Below are positions 45,238-57,940 of a stretch of DNA of 64,000 bases, piece after piece; the stretch's first letter is position 1, and every line of letters begins with the position of its first letter. The notes below the pieces were generated by a model that was not told the origin of the DNA, did no database searches, and saw only the letters and a list, made by a program, of their open reading frames with translations. The translations under genes were made by a program, and so were the position numbers. Source of the DNA: Parietaria judaica (taxonomy: Eukaryota; Streptophyta; Magnoliopsida; Rosales; Urticaceae). Location: assembly GCA_954871525.1 (NCBI GenBank), contig OX940870.1, positions 8,773,501 to 8,837,500 on the forward strand, given 5' to 3'.

Positions 45238-47779
45238 ATGAGCAACAATGAGATCGCAATCGTGAACGAGTCTGAGGTAAACAACCCAGATCCAAACACG
45301 GAATCGAGCAACCTACAGTCTCAGCTAGAGGCTAGCGCTGCTGAGAATCGAGAGTTGCGCCAGCGACTCGAATCTCTGGAAGCCAACCAAGCCCGAAATG
45401 AGCGTCGTCAGAACGCTACCCGGACTAATCCGGGACAAAGCTCTAGGTATCAAGGCCGGACAGGGCTCGACGCTGTCCACTTCGACTTTGCCGACGTGGA
45501 CAATCCGCAAGCGCCGAGGTAAAACCAGCCCCGACTACCCAGCGGCCCTAGACCCGCGACGCCTCCACCGCCCCCTGAAACAAAACCCCCCATTTTTACC
45601 CCCTTGACGGGTCTCTACCCGTCTAATGCGGGGAATGTTGCTTCGAGCAGTCACCAACGCCCGGGACCCCAAAACCGACAATCGGGGTACGAGCAAAGCC
45701 GTAACATCAGCCAGGTCCTCAACGGCCACCCGGTCACATACCCGAGGTATCCCAGCCCGGTGTACGGACAGGAATCCCTCCAGGCTGTGCGTCCCGAACA
45801 AGCTCCCCAACGCACAGAATTGGAGGAGCTCAAACGCTCAATGGCCGAAATGAATGATAAGCTCATTCACGTGCGCTCTCGCGTGCACAGCGCCACTACC
45901 GCTGCCCCCGAGATAGAACGTCTAGTGGAGGAGGCAGAAAGGATATCCTTTAAGCCCTTCATAACTAACGTTATACTCAGGGAAGGCGGACGAGTATATG
46001 TACCAAAGTACGACGGGACGACCAATCCCAAAGTACACTTGAGGTCCTTCAGGATTGCGATGGGGCGAGCCCATCTGGAAGCGCACGAATTGGACGCTGG
46101 GCGCTGCCAATATTTCTCTGAAAATCTGGTCGGCCCGGCGATGGAATGGTTCTCGAAACCTGAACCGCGTTCCATAGACAACTTCGGACAGCTAACGACC
46201 CTTTTTCTCAAACATTTTTCCATGTTTATGGAAACTGAGATCACGGTGGCGAACCTCTATGCCTTGCAGCAAGAGAGAGGAGAGCCCCTCAGAGCTTTTA
46301 TGACCAGGTTCAAAAAGACCATGGTTAAAATAAACGGGATCAGTGACGAAACTGCCATAGCCACTCTCACTGCCGGACTATGGTACGATTCGAAGTTCAG
46401 AACGAACATCGTCGTGAATCGTTACGACTCCATCGAAGACGTGATCCACAGATCATCCAACTGGATCAGGCATGACGAAGAACTCAAAGCCATGCGAAGG
46501 AGACATGGATCTCAACCCGTCCACCAGCGGAGTACCGGACCACCCGGGCAGCAGCCGCCGCCTAGAGCCGGAAATCACAACAACCCTTTCAAGGGACAAA
46601 GGAATTCCCCCCAATCCAGAAGCACCCATTCCAAGCCCAGAATACGAGGGCTAATAACGGACCGAACCCGCAAAACCCGTACGTTTTCAACGTAAATTCG
46701 GAAACCGCGGAGTTCGAAGAACAGGTCGAAGCAGAAGAAACCCCTGGAGAAGTGCTGGTCAGCTTGAGAGACTTCCCACCGTACAGCAACGAAGGTTTCC
46801 CGAAGCACGACCCCAAAGCGTGGTATAACTTCCACAAGGTGTTCGGACACCATACGAAGAACTGTATGGTACTCCGTGCCCGCCTAGCGGAGAAGTACAT
46901 CAATGGTGAGTTGGGGGAAATAAACTTCGGCAATGAGCTGAAAGGTGGGCAATCAACCGAGCAAAGCCTTCCCCAAAATCAACCTCAGACCGGCCAGAAA
47001 AGAGAAGAGCAACATAGAACGCCGCGCGAAAGCATACAGCCTAGCAAAAGAGGACGGGTACATATGCTCGAGGAACCAGACGAGCAAACATACGAAGAAA
47101 CGGAGAATTCCGGAGAGCAGCTCAGCGACATCCCCGAGCCCATCGGTAGAATCTACACTATTGTGGGAGGTTCCCAACTGCATGGTAACTCAGTAAACTC
47201 CATCAAGGCCCATCAGAGGAGGCTCAAGGCCGGACCGGTGATCGTACCGAGGCAAGAGCCGGACTTCGAGATCTCGTTCAAAGATAGTGATCGGCCACAC
47301 TGATTGGTCCGGACGACGATGCGCTGGTCGTCACACTCCTAGTTGCCTCGTATACGATGGACAGGATCCTAATCGATAACGGGAGCTCAGTCAACGTGAT
47401 CTTCCTGGAGCCGTTGCTAAAGCTGGGAGTGGAAGAGACAGAGATCAACAGAGAAGCCATCCCGCTAACCGGCTTCGATGGAGGAACCATCAACGCGGTT
47501 GGCACGGTGCGACTGTCCATCGCAGCAGCAGGGGTCGGGAGGACCAAAAATTTCCTAGTGTTGGACTGCCCGTCAGTTTACAACATGATATTAGGAAGAC
47601 CCTGGCTGCATATGATGAAGGCCGTACCGTCAACCTACCATCAACTAATACGCTTCCCGAATAGGGCGGGAAAAATCATTGAAATCAAGGGAAATAAAAA
47701 ACAATCCAGAATTTGCTACGTGAGCGCGTTCCGGAACATCCAGGCCGCTAAGGCCGGGAAAGAGCAATCTACCGCATAG
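45238..47779 (+). pseudogene. gag-protease of retroelement A
   Basis: Starts at the ATG of MSNNEIAIVNESEVNN. Domain order is as in copy B: coiled coil, proline-rich linker, gag core, then a protease with LIDNGSSVNVIFLEP. Breaks: TAA at 45520-45522 where copy B has CAA; a one-base loss near 46603-46615 that ends the gag frame at 46695; another one-base loss near 47291 that ends a frame at 47303 (conserved text resumes before 47357). The final TAG at 47777-47779 is shared with copy B and may be natural. Confidence 0.85.
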
Positions 47780-47785
47780 AAGCTA

Positions 47786-49982
47786 ATGGCGGTCGATGAA
47801 AAAGAGGACGACGGACAGGAAAGGGTCACCGATACGGACGGACCTAACCTGGAAATGACAGTCCAGGTCCAAATCGATCCCGACAACCCGGACCACCGGG
47901 TAGGAATCGGAAAAGGACTAGACAATAACGTCAGAAAAGATCTCCTCAAATTCCTAACCAAAAACCGGGATTGTTTTGCTTGGTCTCACAAAGATATGCC
48001 CGGAATAGACCCAAGCATTACAACCCACCGCCTAAACGTGGATCCGAGCTACAAGCCGGTAAAACAAAAGAGGCGAAAGCTAGGCTCGGATAGGGCCCAA
48101 GCCGTAAATGAAGAAGTCACAAAACTGCTGCAGACCGGATCCATCAGGGAAGTCAAATACCCGGACTGGTTAGCAAATACAGTAGTCGTGAAGAAGAAAA
48201 ACGGGAAGGCTAGAGTCTGCATCGACTTTACCGACCTGAACAAAGCTTGTCCCAAAGACAGTTTCCCAATGCCCCATATCGACCGTCTAGTCGAAGCAAC
48301 ATGTGGGCATGAACTACTGTCGTTCATGGACGCATTCTCGGGATACAACCAGATCCTAATGCACTCCGAGGACCAAGAAAAAAACGGCATTCATAACCGA
48401 TAGAGGAATATACTGTTACAAAGTTATGCCCTTCGGATTAAAAAACGTCGGAGCCACATATCAAAGATTAGTCAACCAAATGTTCGCCGAGCAACTCGGT
48501 AAAACTATGGAAGTCTACATCGATGACATGTTGGTAAAATCCTCCCAAGCAACGGATCACGTGTCCCACCTAGAAGACTGCTTCGCCATACTACGAAAGT
48601 ATCAAATGAAGCTCAACCCGACGAAATGCACCTTCGGGGTAACTTCAGGAAAATTCCTAGGTTATCTGGTCACACAGCGAGGTATAGAAGCCAATCCCGA
48701 CCAGATAAATGCCCTCCAGACTATGCCCTCCCCAAGGACTGTTCGAGAGACGCAAAGGCTGACTGGGAGAATCGCCGCTCTTAACCGGTTCATATCAAGA
48801 GCTACGGACAAATGTTTACCCTTCTACAAGCTATTGAAAGGTAACAAAAAGTTCGAATGGACCGAGGAGTGCGAAGAGGCCTTCTAAAAGCTGAAAAGGT
48901 ACCTCTCCACCCCACCAATACTCACCAGACCAATCTTGGGAGAGCCATTGTTTTTATACCTGGTTGTCTCACCATCGGCGGTGAGTGGAGTAATCGTGAG
49001 AGAGGACCGCGGAGAGCAAAAGCCGATCTTCTACATCAGCAAATCTTTGGAAGATGCTGAAACCAGATACCCGGCAATAGAAAAACTCGGACTGGCAATG
49101 ATAACCGCAGCGAGGAAGCTTCGGCCTTATTTCCAATCCCATACCATCATGGTAATGACTACCCAACCTTTGAGAATCATCCTCCATAGCCCAAATCAAT
49201 CGAGAAGGCTCACGAAATGGGCCGTCGAGCTAAGCGAATTCGACATAGAATATAAGATCCGAACTTGTGCAAAATCACAAGTATTGGCTGACTTTCTCAT
49301 CGAATTACCAGCCGACGGTTCAAAAGAAGGCCACGAGGACGGAGAATGGAAACTCGAAGTCGACGGCGCGTCAAACCAAGGCGGATCCAGGATCGGAATT
49401 CGTTTGATATCCCCCACGGGAGAATGCGGCAACCATTCGGGAGGAATATCTTTAGCAAACAAAGCAAAAAGGCAAGGCTTTTTCTGGGCCACTATGTTGG
49501 CGGACAGCGAAACCTATGCCAAAAGGTGCGACAAATGCCAGAGACACTCCCCGTCCATACATAGACCAGCAGAAGAACTCTCATCAGTCTCGGTCCCGTA
49601 CCCGTTCATGAAATGGTCCATGGACATAGTAGGACCTTTCCCCCTGGCCTCGGCTGGGAAGAGGTTTCTACTCGTTGTGACCGACTACTTCTCAAAATGG
49701 GTGGAGGCAGAATCGTATGCAAACATTAAATATGTTGATGTAGAAAATTTCCTATGGAAGAACATCATCAGTAGATTCGGCCTCCCAAAAGAGATAATAG
49801 CTGACAATGGACCACAATTCATTTCAACGAGATTCCAAAACTTCTGCATAAACTGGAAAATATCCTTGAACACGTCCACTCCGAGATATCCTCAAGGCAA
49901 TGGCCAAGCCGAAGTAGCTAACCGGGTAATAGTGGACGGAATCAAGAGACGCCTAGACAACAAAAAGGGACGATGGGCAGAC
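47786..49982 (+). pseudogene. pol of retroelement A, truncated in integrase
   Basis: RT begins at 47786 and has KARVCIDFTDLNKACPKD and the active site YIDDMLVKS. An extra A in a run near 48380 breaks the frame. A TAA at 48885-48887 replaces the CAA of copy B. RNase H 1 is present. The second RNase H is cut short: text after ISPTGE jumps straight to CGNHSGG of integrase, a loss of 597 bp (199 codons, in frame) against copy B between two GGAGAA hexamers. The integrase catalytic motifs (MDIVGPFP, IIADNGPQF, QGNGQAEVANR) remain. The protein then stops abruptly at 49982, where another retrotransposon begins. Confidence 0.88.
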
Positions 49983-52900
49983 TATTGGACATGTGTCCTT
50001 AAACAAGCTGTTTTAACCCATTTGTAAAAGATTATGACTAGTCGTTGAATAAAGATAATACTTATTATGTTAATATTATTATAGTTTCAGTAGAGTAAAA
50101 TAGAATGTTTGATCCATAGTTCATAATGGAATGCAATTATGTTATTATCATCACACCGGAGTCAATGTGAGGAAGAATTGATAATCATAATAAATGAACT
50201 TAAATTGTCCGTGACCTGATTAACTGGGTGGGAGCCCATTAATTGAAAAGGTCATTAATGTGACTAAGTGATATAATCCTATTCTGGATTAAGTGTGTGT
50301 GTCACATTCACTAGAAGTGCATTAAGTATGAAGCGTCTTTATACTGGACTGGACCTGACTTAAACTCAAGAAGTTATCATATAAGACCGTCACTGATAAC
50401 TTGAAGTTGAGTCACTAGTAGATGATCAAATGGATATCGATCTAAGTCCTGAGTGATCTTGAGTCTGATCTGTTGACCTGATTGTTCTTTGATTTAACCG
50501 TTTAAGAACACAATATATTACCGCTGTTCCCAACACTATTATTTTGGGAACATGATAGTCAACAGTGAAGGTAGCTTGATCATAGATATGGGCATCACAT
50601 AGCTCTCTTCAGAGTCAAGATGATTCCCTTAATTGTCGATGGTGAGAAGTGAGATTTACCCATGGCCAGCTTATGACTCGTAATCATAAGTGGGTTGCTC
50701 ATAATATCATCCGACTGAATTAAGAATGAAAAAGCAGTGAGAGGCAATACGGTAAAAACCGCCTGCTCATGTACTGGATCATCAAGTGAAAGATCAATAA
50801 CCGGAATTTGATTGTATCAATGGACACCCTGCTGTTATAAGGGAATAATATATACCGTATCACTAAAGATTACAGCCTCGGGTCTATAGTGGAATCACTT
50901 CGAGGTTTGACGAACATCTAGCGGTTCGTTGGAGCTTAAGTGATACGGGTCCATGGTCCCCAGGATAGCTCCATAACGGATGATACGTACGTGATTAAAA
51001 TACATTCTGGATAATGTTTAATCATTTGGCTCGACTAATAAAACTGACAAGTCTTTGGCAGACGTCAGATAGTTTTATCGTCAGCGTGGCAAAAGTACCA
51101 TATTTTGGTACACGGAATTAACTGATAAAAAGAAAGTTAGAATTTAGATTTTCTATCAGCACCATATTGATGTAAATTAAATTCTAAGCAACTTTGCTTT
51201 TTGAACCAAGTCATTCCGACTTACGGTTTGTGATTTATGAATTTTCTAAGTTTGTGTTCGGTACGACAAGCTATGAAATTAAATCATATGCCACGAATTT
51301 AAATGATGGTGTGGCACCATGACATTTTAATGTGTGATATTGAGATCAGGAATTATTAATATAATTTAATTATTTGGATTTAATTATTAATATCTTATTA
51401 ATAATTAATTAATAATTAATAGATTTATATTAATAATAATAATAATATATATTTAATTATATATTATATGTGTATATCGATATGAGCAGCAAGAAAAGTT
51501 CAACCACTTCACACGCATTTGACTTGGTTTGAATTTTTAAATATTTGCGGCATAAGTACCTAATATTTGGTATTTTAGCAAAAACCCTAAAATCAATTTA
51601 ATCCATTGGATCGGAAATGATTTACTATCAACCGTTGGATTAAGATAATTGATTTTTGACCTAACCCTAATTCGAAAATAGTAGCTTGGTGACCAAGCTT
51701 AGGGTTTTCGAATTTGACATAATTAATTGTATCCGTTGGATCGGTTTAAGATTTAATCTTTACCGTCGGATTGGAAATTAATTAATATATATAATAGTTA
51801 ATAATTTTTCGAAATTATTATTATTATTATTATTATATATATATATATTTTGAAATTTAAATAAGTAGATAAGATTGGTTTTTGATTTTACCAAGTCTTT
51901 CTTATTTAATTAAATCCCTAATTAATTATATCCATTGGATTTAGATAAGATTGAATCTAAACCTTTGGATTAGGATAATTAATTATATTTAATAATTATT
52001 TTCGAAATTAAATATATATATATATATATATATTCGAATTATATATAAATAAGATGATAAGATTGGTTTTTGATTTTACCAAGTCTTTCTTATTTAATTA
52101 AATCCCTAATTAATTATATCCATTGGATTTAGATGAGATTGAATCTAAACCTTTGGATTAAGATAATTAATTATATTTAATATATATAATTTCGAAATTT
52201 GGGAGTAAAATTCTCAAATTTGGTTACGGGCTAAAGGCTATAAATAGGGAGCTCATTCTACACATTTTCACACCTTTCCCCAGAGCAAAAACTCGAGCTC
52301 TCCCTCTCTCTTTAGGGTCTGCGAGTTTTCTGCTTCTGATCTCTTTTCTGGTTCGGCTTAGGAGATATTTTTCTCCGGAAGCTTAAAAAGAACCGCCAGT
52401 TAAATTTTGCGACGGAGTCCTGCCGGCGAAGCCCACGCTTCGGTACGAGGAATCCAGGAGAATATCCCGGAAGATCACGGGAGTTTCCCTCAGTATTGGC
52501 GGAGCCCTGCCAAAGTCAGAACGCGCAGCTGGAAGTCGTCAATGAGGTACAGCCTTATGCATTGGGTCAATAAATGCAAAATTCCTTTTATTGTATTTAT
52601 TTATTTTCCATAGACATTAGATTTAATGATGTTGTTATGAAATTAATTGTGATAATTAAATTGCCAATTATTTATCCGGTCGCTTTATCCAAATTACTCG
52701 ATGTCAGGACGTTGTTACGGTGTAACTTTTCCGACCTAAAATTATTTTTGAAGTTACCCGGACGGACTGATGAGAACGGAATATTCGAGGTAATTTGGAC
52801 GGGACGTTTAAAGTATTTTTAATGAATTTGCAATCGAAGCTATTTCGTTACTATTTAAGGTAAATTGGCATATTAGTATATCCGATTTCCAATAAATGGC

Positions 52901-53103
52901 GTCGGAGCTATATCCAATTTCCAACAATTGGTATCAGAGCCCGTGTTCGTGGATAAATAATTACGTAATTTAATTTAGGGTTTTAAATGATCGAATTATT
53001 TGATGAATCATTAATTTTAAAATTGAAATTTTGAATTTCTGGATTTTTTAAAATTAATTTAAAATACCCGATCCAAAATATTTGGACCGGATATGAATTA
53101 GGG
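49983..53103 (+). mobile_element. Truncated LTR retrotransposon nested in retroelement A
   Basis: A 2.94-kb LTR (49983-52926) starts TATTGGACATG (probably once TGTTGGA) and ends TTTCCAACA. It is followed by ATTGGTATCAGAGCCCG, a primer site of the initiator-methionine tRNA type, and about 160 bp of leader. Then it breaks off inside the first bases of an intron of the host element's antisense gene. The LTR has GGCTATAAATAGGGAG at about 52230 as a likely TATA region. The internal region and second LTR are gone. Copia is the likelier superfamily, but a long-LTR Gypsy is possible since no coding part is left. Confidence 0.72.
51859..52200. repeat. Tandem duplication (188-bp period) inside the nested LTR
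   Basis: Two near-identical copies containing AAGATTGGTTTTTGATTTTA and CCATTGGATTTAGAT start their shared core at 51871 and 52059. Diverged relatives of the CCRTTGGAT phrase occur upstream at 51600-51790, so the array may once have been longer. Confidence 0.75.
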
Positions 53104-53107
53104 TTAC

Positions 53108-54818
53108 CAGAGTTGTAGCCGCAGCCACATCCTTGTACGACCTCTTCTCGGCAATGCTCCTGGGGACCCTGCCGACCCCACCGTTCGTGATCTGCCGGAG
53201 AAGACCGGCCGCCACCTTAGGCGCTTTGTGGAAACCCTTGTCCCCCATCCAAGTGCACCCCGCCTTCCGGGAGACCATCTTCTCCCTGGCGTGCCCCTCA
53301 ACCACCGGGGGAATCAACCCCGTCTCCCTCGCCTCACCTCAGGAGGCCTCCTTCGGGCGCTCGCTCTCCCGAGCAATCCCCTTGCCTTTCTCCAAGGCCC
53401 TCGCACCTCCTGTCGGGACCACGTCCCTCTTCACCACCTCCTTCGGGGCCGAATCCCCCTTCGACTTCTTCCGGACCCCGGAATCCTCTCATTCGCGCGG
53501 CCTCTTTGCGGCCACCTCCGAGCCCGTCCTCGGGAGAACTCCGTCCTGAGAGGGACGGATCACGCCCTTGCAAGGACGAGCAGGAGCAAAAGGAGGGACA
53601 GCCTCCCTCTCCGAAGGCTTCGCCAAAGGCGTAGCCTCCGGGGTGCTATCCCCGTCGTCGGAGAGTTCGACGACGTCCTTCTTCTTGATCGCCCCGGAAG
53701 CGACCTCAGCAAAAGACTCCCGAGCAGGAGTCTCATCGTTCCTCCTACTCGTCTCCTGACGAGCAGCCTTAGCCGGCGCAGACGCGCCAGATCCCCTCTC
53801 CTCAACCCGCCTGCTCGTCTCCTGACGAGCAGCTCCAGCCGAGGCCGAGCCTCCGGTCTGACCCTCCTGTCTCCGCCTCTGGCGAAGACTCTGACCATTC
53901 GGGCGTAGAGCGTCCATATCCTCTGCACGTCAAGAATCCACACTTAGAAAAAAATAAAAAAAAATAAAAATACAAAACAAAACCAAAAAGATAGATTCAG
54001 AAATTATACCCGGAAATTCCTCCTCGTCAGACTCAACCCAAAGCCCGGCAGCTTCAAACCTATCCCTCGTGAAGTTCGACCACAGCTCCGGACCAGAAGG
54101 AAAAAGCCTCCTCTTCAAAGCCTTCCACTCTTCTGTGATCGGACGAGACTTAGGCTTCTCAGGGTCCTCGACTGCATAAGAAAGGGATAGGAAATTAGCA
54201 AACACACAAGAACAGCCGAATAAGAAAAAATTAGAAAACCCAACCCGGAATCTCACCTATTGCGTGGACCCATTCATTCCTATAGCCCGGCCAAGAGCCG
54301 AGAGTTTCCTGACCGGCCATGAAGAAGAAATACTTGTGGGTCCAAGCACTCTCCTTCTTGGGAAGACCGGTTATGATCTCCCATTCCTTGACGGATAGGA
54401 AAAACCTACCCTTAGCCTGACCATTGGCCTTGACGACCAAACCCGCCAACAGGTCCCAGATTGTAAGAGAATACAAACACTCATGGGACCGGACAAGCAA
54501 AGCCATCAAGATCCGGATAGAATTCGGGCTAAGTTGCCCGATAGAAACCCCTAGGTAAGTGAGATACCTAAGGATAAGTTCAGGAATAGGAAATCTAAGC
54601 CCCCCGGACTCAAAAAACCTCTGATATACACAGATCCAGCCGTCCGAGTTCTGCTCGTCGGCATGTTCATCCGGACCCGGCAACCTAAGCTCTATCGATT
54701 GGGGAATCTTATATTCTACCCGTATTCTAACTAGATCTTTAGGCGTCAAAACTGACTTAGGAGAATATGTAGTCAGAAACTCCGTCTGCCATTTTGAGAC
54801 CGTCTTCTTAGGACCCAT
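53108..54818 (-). pseudogene. Truncated antisense gene of retroelement A
   Basis: Homologue of the antisense gene at 24724-27588. Exons: 54818-54257, 54171-54010 and 53922-53108, of exactly the same lengths as in copy B (562, 162 and 815). Reading frames are open through all three. Exon 4 with the coiled coil is missing because the nested retrotransposon and a deletion end at the donor of intron 3. The protein begins MGPKKTVSKWQTEFLTT. Confidence 0.85.
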
Positions 54819-55614
54819 CCTATCTAAAATATCCTAAAAAAAAAACCGAAAGGAACCTAGACGAGTACAAAACCCAGAAAAGGCTACCCAGAAACTAGAA
54901 AATACAGAGATTCAAGAAAAACCGAAAAAACGATATCTAGAAACCTAGAAAAACCTTCAAACAGACTCACAGAGAAAATAAGAAAGAAGAAAGGAAGAAC
55001 CTGGATCTCTAGACACGAAGAAACCTGATGATACCTTCGACAATGACGGACGCAGAGCCTCTCTCTCTAAAACTCAAAGCCTTTCTCTCTCTAAAAATTC
55101 GAAAATGATATTCGAATGCCACACAGAGTATATATAGAGGAAAGAGAAAAGAGGTTACCTTCGAAAGACGTGCGACGGGCTGAAGCTGAAGAGACGTGCC
55201 CATTTAATGCGAATCACTCGAGTATTTATACTCAAAAATTGTCGCTGATCCTACGGTTAGGGTTTCCTCGAAAATCGCAACAAACCTCATTCTACGGTTG
55301 AGATCAGCGAGCTATCCGGCGACACGTCAGCACGACAGCTGTGTCAGGAGAATGTGAAGAGTTTATTCCCTTCGAACTCTGCAAAATGGGACACGTGTTG
55401 TAACTGTTCCCGCCCAAAATTCAAAGCGACGGTTACACCTTCAAGACCCTATCTGTCCATCTGATCTCGAAATTATCCAAAATCCTGCCCGGATTATGCA
55501 GATTTGCGGCAAAAGTCACAAATTTAATTAATCCTATCCGGCACGAATTTTACATGATTTCATCGAGTAAATACTATAAAATTTACTTCGTATTTTTTAT
55601 AGTAGGGGGCTAAC

Positions 55615-56471
55615 TATTGATGTACAAATTCGTCATTATTTAATATGACATAAAGTGCTAAAGTTGTGAATTAATTAAATTTACAAACCATGATAAAAGG
55701 CTTTAAAGAAATAAACTGGTATTCGTAAAAGCCCATTTGAAAAGCCCAATGAGATTCTCAATTAGACCAAGAACCTACGGATACAGGCTACTCGGCCCAA
55801 TGAGTTCTAAAGGCCCAAATCCATTCGACATCAGTCCAGAAAGACGAGGGTAGAGACGTCATATACTCTACCCGGCATCCCATTTCAAACTCAGACGGAA
55901 GACCAGGAGCACGGAGTCAAGCCTCCAACAGACATAAATTCAAACACGACGACGAGAACGAAGTCATGGGATACGTGTAGCCAGATCGTCCATTCAACCC
56001 GGTCAGCACGGAGTGAAGACCCCTCGATTCCTGGAAGTCCAACGGGAAGAATTGAAGCCTATAAATGCCAAGCTCAAGCTCAGATCAATATATACGCATA
56101 CTTACAACCTCGAGAGAATACACTGAAGAGATTCTACCCGGCATTCTTGTCATTTTGAGATCTTATTGTATTCTTTCTCTCCTTCTCCATTCCTTTCTAT
56201 TCTCAGACGTGATCTAGCTGCCTGTAGCTATCCGTCTATGTTTATTGTCGCAATAAACTAACAGAGGAAGTAGTCAACTACCGCTTTGGGACGAACCTCT
56301 ATAAAAAACTCCTCGTCTCATTTATACCGCTTGTATACATATATATATATATCGTGAGTGAATCGTGAGCTTGCAATGCGAGAGATCGAATTCCATCAAA
56401 TTGTTTCATTCAAAATTATCATACGCTCACAAGTCACACTTGACTGATTGAGGTGGGAAACCACGTCAACA
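55615..56471 (+). repeat. 3' LTR of retroelement A
   Basis: 857 bp. The first two bases are TA rather than TG, a single G-to-A change. It is preceded by TAGTAGGGGGCTAAC, the presumed polypurine stretch. Confidence 0.92.
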
Positions 56472-56973
56472 CTTACCCAATAACTCTGGCCACGTGGAAA
56501 AATCTGTTTCGTTAATTATTAGAGGTTCAATTAGTTGTATTAAATAGTATTACTTAGTGGTTTAATTCGTTGTTTTCTCGTAAAAAAGGTTGATGTGGGC
56601 TCGTCAACGTGAAAAAATTTGTTCTGTCGGCAACCCACGTTTGTCCGCGTGGTCAGAGTTAACAGGTAAATTAACGGTGTTACGAGATTGGAGTGGTCAA
56701 CTCCCCAAATATGACTTTAGTTATTTTTACCACCATTTTTAAACTTTAGGTACCCGAGAGGTTCTCATGGCAATACTTTAAGTATTTTTGCCATCATTAA
56801 CCCTTTAAAAAATAAGGAAGAAGCATAAAAACGACAACACTGGACGATGTCGTTTTAATTTCGCGAGCTCTGGTTTGTGTGTTTAAAGTGGGCTTTTTTG
56901 AGAATTAGAGAGTAAATAATCTAAACTCGATGTTTTAGAAGTTGTTGTTTGGATTTGTTGCAGAGAAGAATTA

Positions 56974-57940
56974 ATGGCGGAGAGAGAGGCCGTGGATCAG
57001 CAGCACCAAGCGGATCCGCCATTGAAGGACGACATGATTTCTTGCCTATCGGCTTTAGAAGCTTCCTTGCTCCCCTGCTTGCCCTCCAGAGAGCTCCAAG
57101 CCAATGACCGCTCTCCTCATCCTTCTCACCAGAGTTAGTCCTGACCCAAACCCTAACTTTCCCGTTCCTTATCGTCGATTGCGAATATGTGTATCGTGGT
57201 TAGAAATGGTTGTCTTCAAGGAATCATCGGATTGTGAAACTTTCGATGATTTTACTTCCATTGATTTTTGTATATTAGATGTATATATTCATACAAATGT
57301 ATAGCAGTGTAGCTAAGGTTACTACCTGAAAAATGGCAATCAATTACGATTCTAAGGTCTTTATTTGTATTGGATAATGTCATGAATGTAAGTATAGCTT
57401 GTGTTCTTCAGTTGATGTGGAAAGGCATGCCAGAGAATTCATGGAGGCCGCCAAGAAGCTTCAGCTATACTTCATCGGTTTGCAGCGTGAGGATCGACCG
57501 GGCAAGGCTGAAACGCTGCAAAAGGTGATTTCGGACGGTTTGACTTAGTGGTAGTATGTGTTAGAGTTGGTTGCCGGAATCCGCTTTCTTAACCCGGCCC
57601 ATCTCGAAGTTCAGATACATTTCCTTTACGTAATCAACTTAGCCGTCACAATAGAGCATTTTAACTCGCTTTTTATTATTATTATCATAGTAAAAAAAAA
57701 AAAAACTCTTCTGAACATTATTTGGTCTCGAGTAATTCTCGTCTGCAATCTCTATATTTTTCATTGCTTTTATGGTGTTTGATTATGGAGAGTATGGTTT
57801 TGCAGGAGGTGTGTGTAATGGAAGAAGAGTTGAAGGTTAAAAACGAGATAATAAAGAAATACGAGAGGGCGATCCTAGGTTGGAGAAAGGAGCTGAGAGA
57901 ACAGCTAGAGCGTCACCAGAACGAGTTGGAGAAGGTGTAG
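56974..57940 (+). CDS. MED28: Mediator of RNA polymerase II transcription subunit 28
   Basis: Subunit of the nuclear Mediator complex, placed in the head module in animal and plant work. Three exons: 56974-57133, 57412-57524 and 57806-57940; phases close, giving 135 residues. Conserved parts: MISCLSALEASLLPCLPSRE near the N-terminus, RSPHPSHQIDVERHAREFME across the first junction, AAKKLQLYFIGLQREDRPGK, and a C-terminal coiled coil (EEELKVKNEIIKKYERAILG, then WRKELREQLERHQNELEKV). Slightly shorter than the Arabidopsis protein as I recall it. Complete, no lesion. It stands alone between a transposon cluster and a gene-poor tail. Confidence 0.9.

Larger units (their letters stand above)
44317..56471 (+). 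mobile_element. Retroelement A: older copy of the same Tat-type family
   Basis: 12,155 bp, plus orientation. LTRs of 857 bp (44317-45173 and 55615-56471) differ at 18 positions that I count, 16 of them transitions. Perfect target duplication CTTAC at 44312-44316 and 56472-56476. Internal order follows retroelement B, but the copy is badly damaged: nonsense codons, at least three frameshifts, an in-frame loss of 597 bp in pol, and replacement of the integrase tail, 3' region and last antisense exon by a truncated second retrotransposon (49983-53103). Confidence 0.93.
44177..56806. mobile_element. Foldback MITE split by retroelement A
   Basis: The left arm (44177-44313) reads AAAGGGCTAATGACGG, AAAATACCCAAAG, CCCCTCGGGTACCCAAAGTT and GGGGAGTTGACCACT. 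The right arm (about 56668-56806) is its reverse complement, with about 80 percent or better identity by eye over some 135 bp. Without the 12.16-kb retroelement the MITE would be about 470 bp. The retroelement target duplication CTTAC lies at the inner edge of the left arm. Confidence 0.75.

Noticed and set aside
53133..53908. Plus-strand open frames of 138 and 226 codons
   Set aside because: Shadows of the minus-strand antisense gene of retroelement A; no family resemblance.
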